A program made the translations under genes and the position numbers. The notes beneath the pieces are model-generated. The model ran no database searches and was not told the origin of the DNA. It saw only the letters and a program-made list of their open reading frames with translations. Below, piece after piece: positions 1 to 5,494 of a stretch of DNA of 5,710 bases (positions are counted from its first letter, which is position 1; each line of letters starts with the position of its first letter). The stretch is taken from contig JALSRO010000020.1 of the NCBI GenBank assembly GCA_026984715.1, positions 1 to 5,710 of the forward strand. The letters are read 5' to 3'. The DNA is from Chromatiales bacterium (GTDB lineage: Bacteria; Pseudomonadota; Gammaproteobacteria; Thiohalospirales; Thiohalospiraceae).

Positions 1-260
1 ACAACGGGCCGGGTATCCCGCCCCAGCTGCAGCAGAAGATATTCGAGCCGTTCGTGACCACCCGAGGCAGTGGCACCGGACTGGGGCTGGCGGTGGCGCG
101 CAGTGTGGCGCAACTCCACCGAGGCGATCTCGAGATGGAATCGGTGGTGGGCGAGGGGACTCTCTTCCGTATGCACCTGCCGGTCGTGGGACAGGAGCGG
201 AGGAGGGGGGGCAGAAACTGGAAGTCAGCAGAACACCCTGACTCCTCAACAGTTGGGTAA
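1..260 (+). CDS. fleS: FleS-type sensor histidine kinase, C-terminal ATPase end (5' partial)
   Basis: This is the last 85 residues of a histidine kinase whose start lies before the window; the reading frame begins with the codon at position 3. What is visible is the HATPase_c domain: an NGPGIP G1 box (the base pair before it, 'ac', would complete the Asp codon of DNGPGI), a FEPFVTT F box and ATP lid, then the GTGLGLAVA G2 box and a closing FRMHLPV strand. These bind ATP and pass phosphate to the conserved His, which is outside the window. After LPV about 26 polar and basic residues follow (RRRGGR and onward), which the domain does not need; they include a run of seven G bases at 205-211. It stops 17 bases before a FleR-type regulator, so it is assigned as that regulator's cognate cytoplasmic kinase (FleS/FlrB). 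The kinase class is certain; the name rests on gene context. Confidence 0.9.
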   Translation, partial: NGPGIPPQLQQKIFEPFVTTRGSGTGLGLAVARSVAQLHRGDLEMESVVGEGTLFRMHLPVVGQERRRGGRNWKSAEHPDSSTVG

Positions 261-277
261 TCTGGAGCAGAAGAGAC

Positions 278-1615
278 ATGCCGGAATCATCCGTACTGGT
301 AGTTGAAGACGACGAGAGCCTGCTGGAGGCACTGTGCGATACGCTCGAGCTGGGCGGATTCCAGGTGTTCAAGGCGACTGATGGTGCCGCGGCACTGGCG
401 CTGCTGGAGCGGCAGCCTGTGGGCATGGTTGTCAGTGATGTCCAGATGGAGCCGATGGATGGAGAGGTGCTGATGGGCCGGATCAGGAAAAGATATCCCG
501 ACCTTCCGGTACTGTTGATGACCGCCTACGGAACCATCCAGAAGGCGGTGGCGGCGATGCGCGACGGCGCCGTGGACTACCTGGTCAAGCCGTTCGAAGC
601 GGAGGTGCTGGTCAACACGGTTGCCCGCTATCTCGGCACACACCCGGTGGATGACATGGAGCTGGTGGGGGAGGACAAGCGTACCCGCGCCCTGCGCGAG
701 CTTGCCCGCCGGGTGGCCGGCAGCAATGCGACGGTGTTGATCACCGGCGAAAGCGGTACCGGCAAGGAGGTGCTGGCACGCTATCTCCATCGCCATTCAC
801 CTCGGGCCGATCACCCCTTTGTTGCTGTCAACTGCGCAGCCATTCCCGAGAACATGCTGGAAGCGACCCTGTTCGGATATGAAAAGGGAGCCTTCACCGG
901 CGCCTACCAGGCGGCTCCCGGCAAATTCGAGCAGGCCCAGGGTGGAACGCTGTTGCTGGATGAGATCTCGGAAATGGATCTCGGTCTGCAGGCGAAACTG
1001 CTGCGGGTGCTGCAGGAGCGCGAGGTGGAGCGGCTGGGGGCGCGCAAGACCATCCAGCTGGATGTGCGGGTACTTGCCACCTCGAACCGGGATATGAAAC
1101 AGCAGGTTGCCGACCACAAATTCCGCGAGGATCTGTTCTACCGTCTCAATGTCTTTCCGCTGCAGATCGCCCCGCTGCGGGAGCGGGCCGATGACATTGT
1201 TCCGTTGACGGAATACCTGCTGGAGCGCCATGCGCGTGACGCGGGGCGAGCCATTCCCGTACTGAGTGAGGGAGCTCGGAAACGGCTGCTGGAGTATCGC
1301 TGGCCCGGCAACGTGCGGGAGCTGGACAACGTGATCCAGCGTGCGCTGATTCTGCAGGGGGGGGATGAAATCCTGGCACAGGATCTGCATCTTGAACAGG
1401 CGCCACAGCAGAGCGTGACAGACACGCCAGTGGCGCAAGATGGTGGCAGTCTCACGGATGGGGTAAGGTCCCAGGAGTACCGCATCATCGTCGAGGCACT
1501 CAAGGAGCCCGGCAGCAGCCGCAAGCGGGTGGCTGCCCGGCTGGGAATCAGTGAACGGACCTTGCGCTACAAGCTGGCAAAGATGCGTGACAGCGGCATC
1601 GAGATTCCTGCCTGA
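278..1615 (+). CDS. fleR: FleR/FlrC-type sigma-54-dependent flagellar response regulator
   Basis: A complete 445-residue NtrC-class activator. Residues 5-118 are a receiver domain with the acidic pair D11/D12, phosphoacceptor D54, T82 and K104, so it should be phosphorylated by FleS. Residues about 128-360 are the AAA+ domain that contacts sigma-54: Walker A GESGTGKE (157-164), the sigma-54 loop GAFTGA (204-209), Walker B LLLDE (DE at 228-229), the FREDLFYRLNVF region (282-293) with its arginines, and sensor II WPGNVREL (342-349). A polar linker follows, then a Fis-type HTH at about 402-440. All catalytic residues expected of an active protein are present. The ATG is preceded by GGAG/AAGAGA at 264-275. 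The family activates middle flagellar genes, including the basal-body genes that follow here. Eight consecutive G bases at 1357-1364 (Q360-G361-G362-D363) mark the AAA+/linker border. It could be called flrC or flbD in other schemes; placement before fliE favours fleR. Confidence 0.95.
   Translation: MPESSVLVVEDDESLLEALCDTLELGGFQVFKATDGAAALALLERQPVGMVVSDVQMEPMDGEVLMGRIRKRYPDLPVLLMTAYGTIQKAVAAMRDGAVDYLVKPFEAEVLVNTVARYLGTHPVDDMELVGEDKRTRALRELARRVAGSNATVLITGESGTGKEVLARYLHRHSPRADHPFVAVNCAAIPENMLEATLFGYEKGAFTGAYQAAPGKFEQAQGGTLLLDEISEMDLGLQAKLLRVLQEREVERLGARKTIQLDVRVLATSNRDMKQQVADHKFREDLFYRLNVFPLQIAPLRERADDIVPLTEYLLERHARDAGRAIPVLSEGARKRLLEYRWPGNVRELDNVIQRALILQGGDEILAQDLHLEQAPQQSVTDTPVAQDGGSLTDGVRSQEYRIIVEALKEPGSSRKRVAARLGISERTLRYKLAKMRDSGIEIPA
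1357..1364 (+). repeat. Homopolymer run of eight G bases in fleR
   Basis: Eight consecutive G bases encode the two glycines of LILQGGDEIL, between the end of the AAA+ domain and the linker to the HTH. Reading the other two frames after the run by hand, one extra G puts a TGA at 1366-1368 in frame, and one lost G puts a TGA at 1416-1418 in frame. Either slip would yield a receiver-AAA+ protein lacking its HTH. It is the longest G run seen in the window; shorter ones are at 205-211 (seven) and 1642-1647 (six). The run is directly visible; instability is inference. Confidence 0.9.
1374..1389 (+). promoter_or_regulatory. Candidate sigma-54 (-24/-12) promoter inside fleR
   Basis: The sequence TGGCACAggatcTGCA matches the sigma-54 consensus TGGCACG-N4-TTGCW at all but two positions, with a C before the T as the extended consensus prefers. 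The invariant GG (1375-1376) and GC (1387-1388) are separated by exactly ten bases. Initiation would be expected near 1399-1400, about 250 bases upstream of the fliE start. It lies within fleR codons for the variable linker, so protein-level constraint on it is probably low. The gap between fleR and fliE has no such element, which makes an internal promoter for fliE onward plausible. Similar but weaker matches occur by chance elsewhere in this GC-rich coding DNA, so confidence is modest. Confidence 0.3.
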
Positions 1616-1647
1616 GCCGAGATTCGGCCGGGCCTTCCCGAGGGGGG
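1616..1647 (+). promoter_or_regulatory. fleR-fliE junction: two tandem short hairpins next to the fliE ribosome binding site
   Basis: Immediately after the fleR stop there is a perfect inverted repeat GCCGA-gat-TCGGC (1616-1628), directly followed by CGGG-cctt-CCCG (1629-1640). The purine run AGGGGGG (1641-1647), which serves as the fliE Shine-Dalgarno, begins on the very next base. Neither stem is followed by a T run, so this is not a rho-independent terminator. The arrangement could shape translation initiation of fliE, or protect an mRNA end; both are inference. No -24/-12 element is seen in this gap. Confidence 0.4.
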
Positions 1648-1650
1648 AAA

Positions 1651-1965
1651 ATGACCGAAATAGACACAGACGATCTGTTGGCACAGATGCGGGTTATGGC
1701 GGCCCAGGCGCGGGGTGGCGCGGCGGTAGAAAGTGAGGCGTCTGCCGACTTTGGCGCTCTGCTGCAGCGCTCCATCGATCGGGTCAATGATCTGCAGCAA
1801 CAGTCCCGTACCGCCAAGGAGGCATTCCAGGCCGGGACCGGTGACATGAGCCTGGCAGAGGTGATGCTCCTCTCAGAGAAGGCAGGCATCGCTTTCCAGG
1901 CGGTGCTGCAGGTGCGCAACAAGGTGATTCAGGCGTACCAGGATGTCATCAACATGCCGCTGTAA
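1651..1965 (+). CDS. fliE: Flagellar hook-basal body junction protein FliE
   Basis: FliE is a small exported protein that links the MS ring to the proximal rod and is among the first substrates of the flagellar export apparatus. The 104-residue length is normal for the family. The C-terminal half carries the family signature: a FQAGTGDMSLAEVMLLSEKA stretch (residues about 59-78) followed by the helical end VRNKVIQAYQDVINMPL, matching the typical NKVVxAYQEIMxM ending. The N-terminal third is variable, acidic and Ala-rich, as is usual. There is no Sec signal peptide and no membrane segment, consistent with export by the flagellar route. The ATG has a strong AGGGGGG ribosome binding site four bases upstream. 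It begins 35 bases after fleR and ends 52 bases before fliF, so it probably shares a transcript with both. Confidence 0.96.
   Translation: MTEIDTDDLLAQMRVMAAQARGGAAVESEASADFGALLQRSIDRVNDLQQQSRTAKEAFQAGTGDMSLAEVMLLSEKAGIAFQAVLQVRNKVIQAYQDVINMPL
1853..1868 (+). promoter_or_regulatory. Weak candidate sigma-54 site inside fliE
   Basis: TGGCAgaggtgaTGCT has GG (1854-1855) and GC (1866-1867) ten bases apart and fits the consensus at TGGCA and TGC plus the final W. It lies about 150 bases upstream of fliF. The DNA encodes a conserved part of FliE (LAEVML), so the match may simply reflect protein sequence. Listed as a possibility only. Confidence 0.12.
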
Positions 1966-2017
1966 GGGGCTGGTACCAACCGGATAAGAAGATTTACTGA
2001 ATACGAATCACGAAACT
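1966..2017 (+). promoter_or_regulatory. fliE-fliF spacer, A-rich fliF leader without a clear Shine-Dalgarno
   Basis: The 52-base spacer has a GC-rich first third containing the 8-base palindrome TGGTACCA (1971-1978) and then turns A-rich from about 1984 to the fliF ATG. The dozen bases before the ATG (ATCACGAAACT) contain no GGAG-like run, unlike the leaders of fliE, fliG and fliH. The reading frame upstream of the ATG meets a TAA at 1985-1987 with no ATG, GTG or TTG between, so a longer FliF is not available. An unstructured A-rich leader can support initiation through ribosomal protein S1; that explanation is inference. Confidence 0.45.
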
Positions 2018-3658
2018 ATGGAATCGGCAACATCACCCGGCATCTCGGACTATTTCGAGGGGTTCAAGCGTCTGCCGCTGGCGCGGCAGATTGGTCTGGT
2101 TGGGGCGGTTCTGGCGATCGTCGCCCTGACAGTGCTGGTCCTGATGTGGGCACAGCGGCCCGTCTACCAGCAGCTCTTCGGTGATCTCGAGGCGCGTGAT
2201 GCGGGGGAGGTGGTGCAGGCGCTCGAGCAGTTGAAGATCCCCTACCGGCTGGAGGAGAAGAGCGGCGCCATCATGGTACCCGCAGCCCGGGTTCACCAGG
2301 CGCGGTTGCAGCTGGCGGCACAGGGCCTGCCTCGCAGCGGCGGGGTGGAGGGTTTCGAACTCCTCGACAAGCAGCAGGGGTTCGGTATCAGTCGTTTCAT
2401 GGAGTCGGCCCGTTATCAACGTGCGCTGGAGGGGGAACTGGCGCGCTCCATTGCAACCATGAAAAACGTGCGCAGCGCCCGGGTTCACCTGGCGATTCCC
2501 AAACAGTCGGTTTTCATTCGCAAGCGGGAGAAGCCCACGGCATCGGTGGTAGTGAATGTCTATCGCGGGCAGATCCCGAACGAGCGACAGGTACAGGCGA
2601 TCGTGCATCTGGTCGCTTCCAGCATACCCGGTCTGGATGCCGAGCGGGTCACAGTGGTGGATCAGAACGGCGAGTTGTTGACCAACAGGGAGAGATCCAC
2701 CGATCTGGATCTGAGCAACCGGCAGTTTGCCTATACCCAGCGCGTGGAACAGAGTTATGTGGCCCGTATCGAGCAGATTCTGACCCCGATCATCGGTAAC
2801 AAGGCGGTCAAGGCGCAGGTGTCGGCCGAGTTGGATTTCACCCGCTCCGAGCATACTCGGGAGAGTTACAATCCGGATGCAACGGTGGTCCGCAGTGAAC
2901 AGAAATCCGAAGAGCAGCTCTACGACGGAACAGAGAGTGGCGTCCCCGGTGCCCTCTCCAACGAACCTCCCGGGGCTGGAGTGGCTCCCGAGGTGGCCGG
3001 CGCTGCGGATGGACAGCCTGGTGGCAGGCCGGTTCGCAGCAAGCGCAATGCCACCATCAACTATGAGGTGGACAAGACCATCAGCCATGTTCGCAATCCG
3101 GTGGGTGTGGTGAAACGGTTGTCGGTTGCGGTGGTGGTGGACGACAGGCTCAGCAGCAACGATGCCGGCGAGGTGGTGCGCACCCCCCGCAGCGAGGAGG
3201 AGCTGGCGCGCCTGACCTCCCTGGTCAAGGAGGCTGTAGGTTTCGATGCCGCCCGCGGAGACAGCGTCAACGTCATCAATGCCTCTTTCGTCGCCGAACC
3301 GGAACCGAAGGAGGAGATGCCGTCCTGGTGGCAGCAGCCCTGGGTGTTCGATCTGGGCAAACAGTTGCTGGGAGGTCTGCTGGCGCTGATCCTCGTCTTC
3401 GCACTGCTGCGGCCGCTGCTGCGCAGTTTGACTCAGGTTCCGCGCCCGGCGGAGCGTGAGACGGCGGGTGACAAGGAGGGCCCCATGGACGAAGTGGAGC
3501 TGCAGCAGCAGGTGATGCAGGCGGAGATGCAGCGCGAGATGCAGGTTGCCAGCCATGAGGAGAACCTGAAGGCGGCCAAAGAGATAGCCAGGCAGGATCC
3601 GAAACGGGTGGTGCAGGTGGTCCGCTCCTGGCTGGAGGAGGAGCAGCCCAATGGCTGA
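2018..3658 (+). CDS. fliF: Flagellar MS-ring protein FliF
   Basis: FliF oligomerises in the inner membrane to form the MS ring, the base on which the rod, C ring and export gate assemble. The 546 residues show the full family layout. A short cytoplasmic N-terminus leads to a first membrane helix at about 25-45 (IGLVGAVLAIVALTVLVLMWA). The periplasmic ring-building YscJ/FliF domains span about 47-225, including FELLDKQQGFGISRFMES and RVHLAIPKQSVF. The FliF C domain runs from about 250 to 425, with the signature GVPGALSNEPPGAG (308-321) and INYEVDKT (347-354). The region between these two motifs is a Pro/Gly/Ala-rich loop, normally variable. The second membrane helix is at about 446-466. The cytoplasmic tail has a Gln/Met-rich segment (494-511) and ends in the FliG-binding helices (about 515-541, RVVQVVRSWLEEE). 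Only one start is possible in this frame, although its ribosome binding site is weak. The stop overlaps the fliG start by 8 bases. Confidence 0.97.
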   Translation: MESATSPGISDYFEGFKRLPLARQIGLVGAVLAIVALTVLVLMWAQRPVYQQLFGDLEARDAGEVVQALEQLKIPYRLEEKSGAIMVPAARVHQARLQLAAQGLPRSGGVEGFELLDKQQGFGISRFMESARYQRALEGELARSIATMKNVRSARVHLAIPKQSVFIRKREKPTASVVVNVYRGQIPNERQVQAIVHLVASSIPGLDAERVTVVDQNGELLTNRERSTDLDLSNRQFAYTQRVEQSYVARIEQILTPIIGNKAVKAQVSAELDFTRSEHTRESYNPDATVVRSEQKSEEQLYDGTESGVPGALSNEPPGAGVAPEVAGAADGQPGGRPVRSKRNATINYEVDKTISHVRNPVGVVKRLSVAVVVDDRLSSNDAGEVVRTPRSEEELARLTSLVKEAVGFDAARGDSVNVINASFVAEPEPKEEMPSWWQQPWVFDLGKQLLGGLLALILVFALLRPLLRSLTQVPRPAERETAGDKEGPMDEVELQQQVMQAEMQREMQVASHEENLKAAKEIARQDPKRVVQVVRSWLEEEQPNG

Positions 3659-4685
3659 ACAGGCTCAGCGGGAGCTGCCGGAGAAGCGTCCTTTGACCGG
3701 GGTGGAGCGGGCGGCCATTCTGCTGCTCTCCATCGGTGAGGAGGATGCCGCCGAGGTGATGAAGCACCTGGGGCCGCGCGAGGTGCAGAAGCTCGGCGCC
3801 ACCATGGCAAGGTTGGGCAGCATTACGCGCAATCAGGTGGAAGATGTGCTGAACCAGTTCAGCGAGTTGGTGGAGAGCCAGACCTCACTGGGGCTGGAGG
3901 CGGAGGAGTACATCCGCAGCGTGCTGGTCAAGGCGCTGGGGGAGGACAAGGCCGACAGCCTGGTGGATCGCATCATGCTGGGCAAGAGCTCCAAGGGGAT
4001 CGACTCCCTGCGCTGGATGGAGCCGCGTGCCATCGCCGAGATGATCCGGCTGGAGCATCCGCAGATCATCTCCATCGTGCTCTCCTTTCTGGAGTCGGAT
4101 CAGGCGGCCGAGGTGCTTGCCGCCCTGCCGGAGAACACCCGTTCCGACATCATGCTCCGCATCGCCACACTGGAGGGGGTGCAACCCAATGCCCTCGCCG
4201 AGCTGGACGAGATTCTGGAGCGACAGTTCTCCGGGGGCAATGCCGGCAGTCTCAAGTCATCCACCGTCGGGGGAATCAAGAAAGCGGCCGACATCCTCAA
4301 CTTCACCGACAGTTCCATCGAAAGCGGTATCCTGGACAACATCACCGACGTGGATCCGGAGCTCTCCCAGTCCATCCAGGATCTGATGTTCGTCTTCGAC
4401 AACCTGCTGGATGTGGATGATCGCGGTATCCAGGCACTGTTGCGTGAGGTTCAATCCGAGTCGCTGATCACCGCACTGAAAGGGGCCGACGATGAGTTGA
4501 AAGAGAAGTTCTTCAGGAATATGTCCCGGCGCGCTGCAGAGATGATGCGGGATGATCTGGAGGCCAAGGGGCCGGTGCGCCTCAGCGATGTGGAGGCGGC
4601 GCAGAAAGAGGTGCTGGCGGTTGCCAGGCGGATGGCCGATGCTGGAGAGATCAGCCTGGGAGGGGCGGGTGAAGAGTTCATCTGA
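3651..4685 (+). CDS. fliG: Flagellar motor switch protein FliG
   Basis: FliG forms the upper part of the C ring, binds the FliF tail through its N-terminal domain and meets the MotA stator through its C-terminal domain, turning ion flow into torque. The 344 residues cover the N domain (about 15-110, GVERAAILLLSIGEEDAAEVMKHL at its start in family form), the middle ARM domain with the EHPQ motif (135-138), a Gly-Gly hinge (207-208) and the C domain with MFVFDNLLDVDDR (246-258). The charged residues known from E. coli as K264, R281, D288, D289 and R297 correspond, at a constant offset of 13, to K277, R294, D301, D302 and R310, so the torque surface is intact. The ATG overlaps the fliF stop (ATGGCTGA) and has GGAGGAGGAG at 3634-3643 within the fliF end, indicating translational coupling that would help match the amounts of these two ring proteins. 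Confidence 0.98.
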   Translation: MAEQAQRELPEKRPLTGVERAAILLLSIGEEDAAEVMKHLGPREVQKLGATMARLGSITRNQVEDVLNQFSELVESQTSLGLEAEEYIRSVLVKALGEDKADSLVDRIMLGKSSKGIDSLRWMEPRAIAEMIRLEHPQIISIVLSFLESDQAAEVLAALPENTRSDIMLRIATLEGVQPNALAELDEILERQFSGGNAGSLKSSTVGGIKKAADILNFTDSSIESGILDNITDVDPELSQSIQDLMFVFDNLLDVDDRGIQALLREVQSESLITALKGADDELKEKFFRNMSRRAAEMMRDDLEAKGPVRLSDVEAAQKEVLAVARRMADAGEISLGGAGEEFI

Positions 4686-4729
4686 TCAGGGGTTGTGTGG
4701 CATATCGCTCCGCACCGGGGAGAACTGCG

Positions 4730-5494
4730 ATGGCGGCTGACATAATCAAGGAGAATCCCCTTCCGGTCCAGCGCTGGGTGCTTCCGGTGGTAGAGAGTGA
4801 GCTGCCGGGCAGGGAAGAGACGGAAGAGAGAGCGCCCTCCTCCCGGGTGGAGCAGGGGCAGCCTCTGGAGCCCGCCCCCGCGCGCGATATCGACCGGGAG
4901 CTCGTCGCCGCTCGGGAGGAGGGCTACGAGGCGGGATACAAGGCCGGAAGCGATGCCGGTTTTCAGAAAGGGTTCGAGCAGGGGATCAGTGAAGGGTTGC
5001 AACAGGGGAAGGCGCGAGCGGAAGAGAGTGAATCCCTGATCGAGATCGAGCGCCAGCAGCTGCAGGCGAGAACGCAGCACCTGGAGCAGTTGCTCACTGC
5101 TTTGGCGGATCCCGTCAGCCAGCTGGACAAGGAGGTGGAGGATCAGCTGGTGGAGCTGGTGCTGGCCGTCTCACGCCAGCTGATTCGCCGTGAACTGAAA
5201 GCGGATCCCGGCCAGATCATTGCCGTTGTGCGTGAAGCGGTGTCGTTGCTGCCGGTCGCTGCAAGGGAGTACCGGCTGGCGCTGCACCCGGAAGATGCCG
5301 CCCTGGTGCGAGAGGCGCTGGCCATGGATGAGAGTGATGGCGACCGGCCCTGGACCATTGTCGAAGATCCCACCCTGACCCGTGGCGGTTGCCGGGTGGT
5401 GAGTGAAGCCTCCTATATCGACGCCACGGTGGAACGGCAACTGGCTGCTGTAGCGGCGACCCTGCTGGGCGATGAGCGGGAAGGTGGCGGATGA
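4730..5494 (+). CDS. fliH: Flagellar export ATPase regulator FliH
   Basis: FliH binds FliI as a dimer, restrains its ATPase and tethers it to the C ring and export gate. From the ATG at 4730 it is 254 residues. The N-terminus has RWVLPVV (15-21), the Trp-containing segment that in this family docks on FliN and the export gate. A charged, proline-rich stretch follows. Residues 65-93 form an uninterrupted GxxxG ladder: glycines at 65, 69, 73, 77, 81, 85, 89 and 93. A coiled coil comes next (about 95-155), then the conserved C domain ending in GGCRVVSEASYIDATVERQL. The ATG is preferred because GGGGAGA (4717-4723) sits at ideal spacing. An in-frame GTG at 4697 would add eleven residues (to 265), with a poorer AGGGG close to it. 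The stop overlaps the fliI start (ATGA). FliH is the least conserved gene here, but ladder, C domain and position agree. Confidence 0.94.
   Translation: MAADIIKENPLPVQRWVLPVVESELPGREETEERAPSSRVEQGQPLEPAPARDIDRELVAAREEGYEAGYKAGSDAGFQKGFEQGISEGLQQGKARAEESESLIEIERQQLQARTQHLEQLLTALADPVSQLDKEVEDQLVELVLAVSRQLIRRELKADPGQIIAVVREAVSLLPVAAREYRLALHPEDAALVREALAMDESDGDRPWTIVEDPTLTRGGCRVVSEASYIDATVERQLAAVAATLLGDEREGGG
4922..5008 (+). repeat. Eight-step GxxxG repeat region in fliH
   Basis: These codons specify seven consecutive GxxxG steps using eight glycines spaced exactly four residues apart (residues 65-93 of FliH). The intervening positions are Tyr/Phe/Leu/Ile and Glu/Gln/Lys/Ala. Such ladders are a known hallmark of FliH and its type III relatives and are thought to let two helices pack closely. 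It is a protein-level repeat; the DNA units are only loosely similar. Confidence 0.9.

Noticed and set aside
1495..1508. GGCACTCAAGGAGC, with sigma-54 spacing, 140 bases before fliE
   Set aside because: It lacks the T before GGCAC and has GA in place of TT before GC; it encodes the first HTH helix region of FleR and is a poorer match than the one at 1374-1389.
797..1684. A 295-codon open frame on the - strand, opposite fleR
   Set aside because: The opposite strand encodes an intact FleR with all catalytic motifs; the antisense translation has no family resemblance.
1971..1978. Palindrome TGGTACCA after fliE
   Set aside because: Too short, with no room for a loop, and no T run; the pairing does not extend cleanly, so it is neither a terminator nor a convincing operator.
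2315..2330. CGGCACAGGGCCTGCC in fliF with sigma-54 spacing
   Set aside because: Deep inside conserved fliF codons with no gene start nearby; it shows that such matches arise by chance in this DNA.
3491..3550. Repeated CAG/ATGCAG pattern near the end of fliF
   Set aside because: It reflects the Gln/Met-rich helical stretch of FliF before the FliG-binding tail; not a DNA tandem repeat of constant unit.
2033..3556. A 507-codon open frame on the - strand, opposite fliF
   Set aside because: It lies entirely opposite fliF; its translation is rich in His, Leu, Arg and Gln with no recognisable domain, as expected from the complement of GC-rich coding DNA.
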